Origin: Aradus depressus
Lineage: Eukaryota; Arthropoda; Insecta; Hemiptera; Aradidae
Direction of reading: 5' to 3'
Assembly (NCBI GenBank): GCA_963662175.1
Contig: OY759217.1
Location: forward strand, 16,432,562-16,496,561
Length of the DNA: 64,000 nucleotides
Position numbers and translations under genes: made by a program. Each line of letters starts with the position of its first letter. The first letter of the stretch is position 1. The notes under the pieces are model-generated. The model was not told where the DNA came from and searched no databases. It saw only the letters and a list, made by a program, of their open reading frames with translations. This document shows, one piece after another, positions 59,401 to 64,000 of the stretch.

Positions 59401-62049
59401 GTAGTTTACGTTGGCGTTTTATGTTAGTGTACTCCGTTTGTACTGTTGTAACGACATAATCTTTAGTTTCCCGTGAATTAGAGACTATTAACTTTGTATT
59501 AAGGATAATTATTTGGTGTTTTACTTCAGATTTTTTCCTCAATACATAGTGTTTATTTTTTGTGAATGTTTTTTTAATTTTTATTTGTAGAGGTGATTTT
59601 TTGATGGAGTATGTTGGGGAAGTATTGGATCCGAAAGAGTTTCGACGAAGAGCAAAAGATTATTCCAAAGAGAAAAGTGCACATTTTTATTTTATGGCTC
59701 TCAAGTCGGATACAATTATAGATGCAACAGGGAAGGGCAACATCTCAAGGTTCATCAACCATTCCTGCAATCCCAATGCAGAAACACAAAAGGTATGTTG
59801 AGAAGTCACAGGTTGGCACTACATTGTACCTATTGCTGTTATTGGTGTGGAATGTGATTCTAATCTGGCACATGCTGCTCAACAATACATCACGTTAACG
59901 TGCGCAAACTCAGAAAGTAGATTTTCCGATCCCTGATCTAGGACCAACGCCAATCTGCTCTGATAATGTTACCGGGTTTTGTGACGGCGCTCCTATTGAC
60001 ACAGCCTGTATCCCAGAATGAACCAAACATACTTTCTGGCGCCAAACTGGATGGTTTAAGTATTTATTTTAACTGAAATTTGTTTTTTAAATAGCAAAAT
60101 TACTGTTAAAGTGTTCATTGCTTCAGTATTTCAAATAAGTTTTGAATAGAACAACTGGAATTTTTAAAACCTTTTATAATGAAATCAGAATTGAAAATGT
60201 GGTGAAATAACATACATAAATTACCTTTCGGTCTCCTAAATTTGTTTATTTTTACAAGGTAGTTTTTTCAAAACCTACTTATTCCAATATTCATAGTAAT
60301 TCCTATTTGTTCAGCCTAAGCCATGTCAACGATCTTTATTTACTAATTTTAAAGGCTCTCGGGATCAAGTGGTTACTAAGGGACTAGGATCGGCCATCTG
60401 CGGAACAATTTGCGCCGATCGGGCCGTCCCCAGCTCATCTTACAGTGCCTACTTCTGCTCCCATCAGGAGCCGAGGAAACGGCAGAACATCGGGTTCGGG
60501 TAGTCTGTTTCTGTCACCAGCTGCCGTAGATCCAGTCCCGTGATTCAACTCCACCTTCGCTTGGTTGTTCAGCGGACATTCTAGGACCACATGTTCTACA
60601 GTCTCGATCCCGCCCAACGAACAGTTCTGGTTGTTCTTCCTCTGAAAGAAGAATGGCTTAGAGTTAAAGTCAACCAAATAACATATCATAATATTTTTGT
60701 ATTTTGAATGAAACAACGTTTTATGTTACATAGTTTTGAGAGAGCGAATAATGTCAAGCCTCTACACATCACGTCTTGAGGTAACCACACAAAACTCTTT
60801 AAAGTAACATGAAACTAAAAGAAAATTGTCACCATTTGGATGTTAAGCAAGGCAAAAGACAAAAATATTATATATGAGATTGTTTACCCTGGCTTGGGAC
60901 TTTACAAATGGGAATTATGAATACTGAAATAAACAATTTTTTTAAATGCCCAAATAGGCGAAACGTGAACTAACGTGTAAAAAATAAACATATTTACGAG
61001 GCAGAAAGGCCATGAAATGTGTTATTTAACCGTCATTTACAATGGAAGTTTCATCTGATCTCAAACAATTATATTTCCTCTCTTTTCAAGAAATCGGAAG
61101 CAATATAAATATTGACATGACTAGTAGAAAGTCGCCTTAGGGAACATTAGTTAATGATACTTAACATTTTCGCAGAGATATTGTGAAACACACAATAAAA
61201 AATATAAAGAAAAACGAATTTTTTAAACAAATATTGTCTATTTTACAAGATATATAAAATATATGGGAGGTCTTTCGGTATTGCTATCATCTTCAGCTAC
61301 GACTTAACGAATATTGTATATATCAGTTTTAAGTGGTTGAAGATGGTAGTAATACCGAAGGTACTCCTATATAATTTATATATCTTGTGAAAAAGACAAT
61401 ATTTTTAAAAACATTAGTTTTTCTTTATATTTTTTACATTAGTTAATGTTTTAATATCTACGAATAAGTACATTTTTTTATATTTCGTATAAAAGTAACA
61501 TCATAATTAACATCGAGCCAATATAAGACTTTGTAGATTTAATTTTAACATGTCCACTACAAAATGAAGTGAAAATATACCACTGAAATCTAGATTCCAA
61601 GCATCCTGCAATAGTACATCGACTCCCATAAATTGAAATGCACTTTTTTCATATAATTAATTAATTAACCCTGCTATATTCTGTAGAATTTTGAAAAAAT
61701 CAAAAATGACATCTTGTTCTTTATGGTAACAATAAGCAGTAGAATCATAGTGTGTAGTGCTCAAATTTAATAATTATACTTTGAATTCAGTTATTCTGAA
61801 GATTCACTTCATGACCTAACATTTTCTCAAATGTATGCTCGTTTGGTGTTTTTGTAGAATTTCGATTTGTATTCGAGTATGCTTCTAGATCTCTTAATTT
61901 CCAATTTTTGTTAATCAATTTTAAGTTTATAATGGGTTTTTTTGTTTACAGTGGACAGTTAATGGAGAATTGAGGATCGGATTCTTCAGTAAGCGGCCCA
62001 TTATGAGAGGCGAAGAGATAACCTTTGATTACCAACTTCAAAGATATGG
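52471..62049 (+). CDS. Set2: Set2/SETD2 histone H3-K36 methyltransferase, first six recognised exons (3' part outside the window)
   Basis: Set2-family enzymes methylate histone H3 lysine 36 on transcribed chromatin, using S-adenosylmethionine and travelling with elongating RNA polymerase II. Exons: 52471-53445 (coding from ATG 52510), 57297-57571, 58284-58403, 58499-58627, 59591-59792 and 61952-62049, all phase-compatible, giving about 586 codons. Order: charged Ser-rich N-terminus, proline-rich segment, AWS cysteine cluster, then SET domain with YVGEVLDPKEF, FMALKSDTIIDAT, SRFINHSCNPNAETQK and ITFDYQLQRYG. The post-SET cysteines, WW domain and SRI domain are not found, so the gene continues beyond 64000. 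Compared with Drosophila and human family members, the region before AWS is very short (about 400 residues), so further N-terminal exons may exist. Confidence 0.94.
53446..57296 (+). other. Set2 intron
   Basis: 3.85 kb. Contains the foldback element at 55562. One lysine-rich frame at 56799-57006 follows an AG but its phase would hit a stop if spliced to the preceding exon. No exon called. Confidence 0.6.
55562..55710. mobile_element. Foldback element with hammerhead-like core
   Basis: AACTTTTATATTGT (55562) and ACAATATAAAAGTT (to 55710) are perfect inverted ends. On the - strand 55604-55631 reads GCUGACGA, U, GGC-GUAA-GCC, GAAACC. The other arm has GGCGTAAGCAGAAACCGGTA. Confidence 0.72.
57297..57571 (+). 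CDS. Set2: Set2 exon: proline-rich segment before AWS
   Basis: Starts after CATATAG in phase 0. Encodes a Gly/Ser/Pro region, PVKVKSRWRRTSELE, then a long Pro-rich run, and LKGFQIIPHNVFLRPR, which matches the position of the segment just before the AWS domain in SETD2. Locally GC-rich, unlike the surrounding introns. Ends in phase 2 at CCTAG|GTAACT. Confidence 0.88.
58284..58403 (+). CDS. Set2: Set2 exon: first half of AWS (pre-SET) domain
   Basis: Encodes KENRRMLCDCTLTKEELARG, then TGCGDDCLNRLLMIE, the first zinc-binding cysteines of the AWS cluster. The last codon (Cys) is split across a 95-base intron, the shortest in the window. Acceptor TTGTTCCAG, donor GTTAGT. Confidence 0.95.
58499..58627 (+). 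CDS. Set2: Set2 exon: second half of AWS and start of SET
   Basis: Encodes CGSRCSLSNLCSNKRFQ, completing the AWS cysteines, then QVIKTEKKGLGLIALKTIAT, the first strand of SET with its cofactor-binding KxGLG loop. Human SETD2 has KKGWGL here, so the Trp is replaced by Leu. Ends in phase 2 at CAAC|GTAAGT, a consensus donor. Confidence 0.95.
59591..59792 (+). CDS. Set2: Set2 exon: SET domain core
   Basis: Encodes FLMEYVGEVLDPKEFRRR, HFYFMALKSDTIIDATGKG and ISRFINHSCNPNAETQK. NHSC is the catalytic and SAM-binding motif, and the Arg of SRF corresponds to human Arg1625, needed for activity. Acceptor TTTGTAG, donor AAAG|GTATGT in phase 0. Confidence 0.96.
60440..60716 (-). pseudogene. LINE C-terminal fragment, same family as 43985-44690
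   Basis: The - strand frame reads NCSLGGIETVEHVVLECPLN then NQAKVELNHGTG, closely matching GIETAEHV and QARVELICGTG at 44010-44250. It lies in a Set2 intron. The upstream RT part is missing. Confidence 0.72.
61201..61431. mobile_element. Foldback element with hammerhead-like cores
   Basis: Ends AATATAAAGAAAAAC and its inverse at 61417-61431. The - strand core at 61271-61296 reads CUGAAGA, U, GAUAGCAAUACC, GAAAGACC. The + strand core near 61337 reads UUGAAGA, U, GGUA-GUAA-UACC, GAAGG. Both put a GGUA/UACC-type stem where hammerhead stem II belongs. In a Set2 intron. Confidence 0.68.
61952..62049 (+). CDS. Set2: Set2 exon: C-terminal part of SET domain
   Basis: Encodes WTVNGELRIGFFSKRPIMRG and EEITFDYQLQRYG. 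The Tyr of FDYQ is the catalytic tyrosine. The most likely donor is TATGG|GTATAA in phase 2. It is followed by 16 or more T's. The post-SET cysteine exon is not visible before 64000. Confidence 0.93.
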
Positions 62050-62270
62050 GTATAATTTTTTTTTTTTTTTTTTACTTCCTCTTAGAATAATAAATAGAAT
62101 AATCTGCCTTGTGAAATGAATATTTTAAATCGGTCAATCAGTAAGCTGTAAAAAAATCATATACCTATATAAATAATTTAAAAAAAACGTATTTCAAGTG
62201 TCGAGACCTAAAAATAGGTCAATTGCATTCTTAATTTTTTGTACAACAAACACAAATGAAAAGAAAAAGG

Positions 62271-62799
62271 TCATCGGTGAATCACCGACAATGTACTTCC
62301 ACAGAACGAATTAACTTTTCGCTTCCCTCCAAAACCCCTAACACTCAACATTGATTTACAAAGGGGTCCTAAATTCTCATACTAATTTTTCTATATTGTT
62401 TCTCCCCAAATAGCCCCCCCCCCCCCCCCCTTTGGCCGATTTGACTGAAAAGTGATATGTGTGGTCGTTATGGGGGTTTTGGCCACATATATAAAAGTTT
62501 GAGTTGATACATTCATTTCTGTCGGCAGTTATTAGAGCTTTCATGTTGAGCTTCCCCTTTAATCGTCCCCTCTCCTTTGGTAGATTTGGCTGAAAAACAA
62601 TAGTTAGAGGGCTTTGAATTCACATATATAATTTCGTGTCGATACATTCATTCTAACGGGGGTTAACGTGCTCCGCTATGTTTTTTTCCCTATATTTGGA
62701 ATCTAGAGGTCGGAAAACTAGAAATTTTGTTGAAAACTCCGCATCGAAATGTTGACCGACTACATAACTTCCCCTATACCTCGTATAACTGGGGAAGTA
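62271..62799 (+). repeat. Inverted-end repeat with 145-bp internal units, full-length-looking copy
   Basis: Begins TCATCGGTGAATCACCGACA, a near-perfect short palindrome, followed by TACTTCCACAG, and ends CTGGGGAAGTA, so the ends are inverted. Inside, a unit of about 145 bp containing TTTGG..GATTTGGCTGAAAA and TTCGTGTCGATACATTCATT occurs at least twice (62431 and 62576), with a run of 17 C's at 62414. No coding capacity. Probably a non-autonomous element. Superfamily unknown. Confidence 0.75.
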
Positions 62800-63301
62800 A
62801 TATAATTGAACGAAACACGAACAGTAATGAGTTGGTTAAGTTTATGTGAACTAGATTGGTTTTACTCTATTTATCAGTGTTCATTAGTCAGTATCTTGAC
62901 TCTTTGATAAACGAAACATAATTTGCTCTTTCCTGTTGAAAGCTTTTTCTAAAAAAAAATAATTATTTTTTACTAAAATTTAGCTCAGTAATTCTTGATA
63001 TTCTAATAATTACTATTTTCTTTACCAATTTTAATTATAAAAAAAAATAAGCCCGTCGAATCTTGATTACGAGATAAAAAGTGAATATTGAAAATCAGTT
63101 AGAAACTTTAACCCAATGGTTCTCAACATTGTTTTCTCTTAAACCCATTTGAGCAAAAATATTTGGCGGTACACAGAGGATTTTTAAATTGAGTTATTTT
63201 TTTAAAAATATAAATGTAAATTTTATTATTCATTATTAATACACGTATGAACAAGACAAATAAGTGTTGTTATAGTCGTTATATATACTGAATAGGTAGG
63301 G

Positions 63302-63593
63302 GCGTGCCTAACCTACTGGGCTTGTCAAGATCGCGGGTTCGAACCCCAGCCGAGGGTCTTAGGGTTTTGTTTATCTGGAAGGTAGAAAAACCTTGAGCAC
63401 GCCATCCTTCGGGTGGGCCTGTAAGCGATGTTACCGAGCCTATACGATGTCAGGTACTCGTTAATGACTCTTACCCTAGGTGAATAAACCAGGGTAGTCA
63501 AAATATAGATCTCCCACAGTAGGGTCGAGCTCATCTGAGCGACCAAGGAGCACTCTGGTAGTTTTAACATTAGTCTCAATAACTATAATAAAT
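63302..63593 (+). mobile_element. tRNA-headed SINE, diverged copy
   Basis: A degenerate head followed by box B GCGGGTTCGAACCCC, the body (ACGATGTCAGGTACTCGTTA) and a worn hairpin region, ending AATAACTATAATAA. In the last intron of the visible Set2 gene. Confidence 0.75.
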
Positions 63594-63829
63594 ACTAAGT
63601 AAAAAAATAATATTTATTATATTAATGGGAAATTTGTGTCTTTGGATTATCTCATTTATAGTTGGTGATCAAAAGGACAATACAACTCTGAACCATGTTC
63701 CACCATTACCAGCTCTTTACGTCTTAACAGTTGTGTTAGAGGCTACTTATTCCCATAATTTTTTTAAGTAAATTTTCTATTTTTGACCCCAATTTGGCGA
63801 CTCACTAATGTGCCGCGGCGCAGTGGTTG

Positions 63830-64000
63830 AGAATTAATCAGCTAAACTTTCGCTCTCCCTCTAACAGGGTTGATTGAAGATCAATAGGTGTCTTATTTAG
63901 AGACTTCTGAATCGTCATACTAGTTGACACAATCGTTACATAGATATTTATTAGGGTTTTTGTCTCGGTTCCACCTCTTCCCTTAAGTCTATTCATCTGA
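63830..64000 (+). repeat. Inverted-end repeat family, cut by the window end
   Basis: AATAGGTGTCTTATTTAGAG and CATACTAGTTGACACAATCG followed by TTATTAGGGTTTTTG are the unit landmarks in order. Confidence 0.55.

Noticed and set aside
1..64000. CRISPR array or bacterial operon
   Set aside because: The tandem arrays lack spacers (74-bp units are contiguous), genes are split by introns, and the gene families are animal.

Overview
This is a eukaryotic window from an animal genome that looks like an insect. It is visibly AT-rich, its genes are broken into short exons by GT-AG introns of 0.1 to 12 kb, and it is full of repeats. Both genes read most closely like the insect (Drosophila-type) versions of their families. 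I cannot name the species from the sequence. A hemipteran-like genome rich in transposable elements would fit.

Two conserved genes lie head to tail on the + strand. The first is Cbl, an E3 ubiquitin ligase that switches off receptor tyrosine kinases. Its last ten coding exons run from 7886 to 38697: EF-hand, SH2, linker, RING, proline-rich and tyrosine-rich tail, and a C-terminal UBA domain. The 5' exons (four-helix bundle) must lie before the window. A 12-kb intron at 22212-34270 separates the catalytic half from the adaptor half, and reading through its donor gives a short Cbl ending at 22268. The second gene is Set2/SETD2, the histone H3 lysine-36 methyltransferase. It starts at 52510 and runs off the right edge, with N-terminal, pre-SET (AWS) and most of the SET exons visible. 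The two products act in different compartments (receptor down-regulation, and marking of transcribed chromatin), and nothing suggests that they form a functional pair.

Almost everything else is introns and intergenic DNA with mobile-element debris. Seen here are: a tRNA-headed SINE family (ten copies); a short repeat family with inverted ends and an internal unit of about 145 bp (more than a dozen pieces); C-terminal fragments of at least three non-LTR retrotransposons (6383-6610, 8611-8739, and the related pair 43985-44690 and 60440-60716); a long-inverted-repeat DNA transposon with a broken transposase-like gene (9316-11425); a PIF/Harbinger-type remnant with a MADF start (15523-16062); several small inverted-repeat elements; and a 74-bp tandem array (1671-2336).

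The most interesting signal is a set of hammerhead-ribozyme-like cores (CUGANGA, stem II, GAAA, then a self-complementary stem III) at eight places. Four lie in foldback elements (17862-18136, 21460-21724, 55562-55710, 61201-61431) and four stand alone (37343-37381, 41384-41424, 45491-45535, 49974-50020). One stand-alone copy appears to carry a compensatory C3-G8 to U3-A8 exchange.
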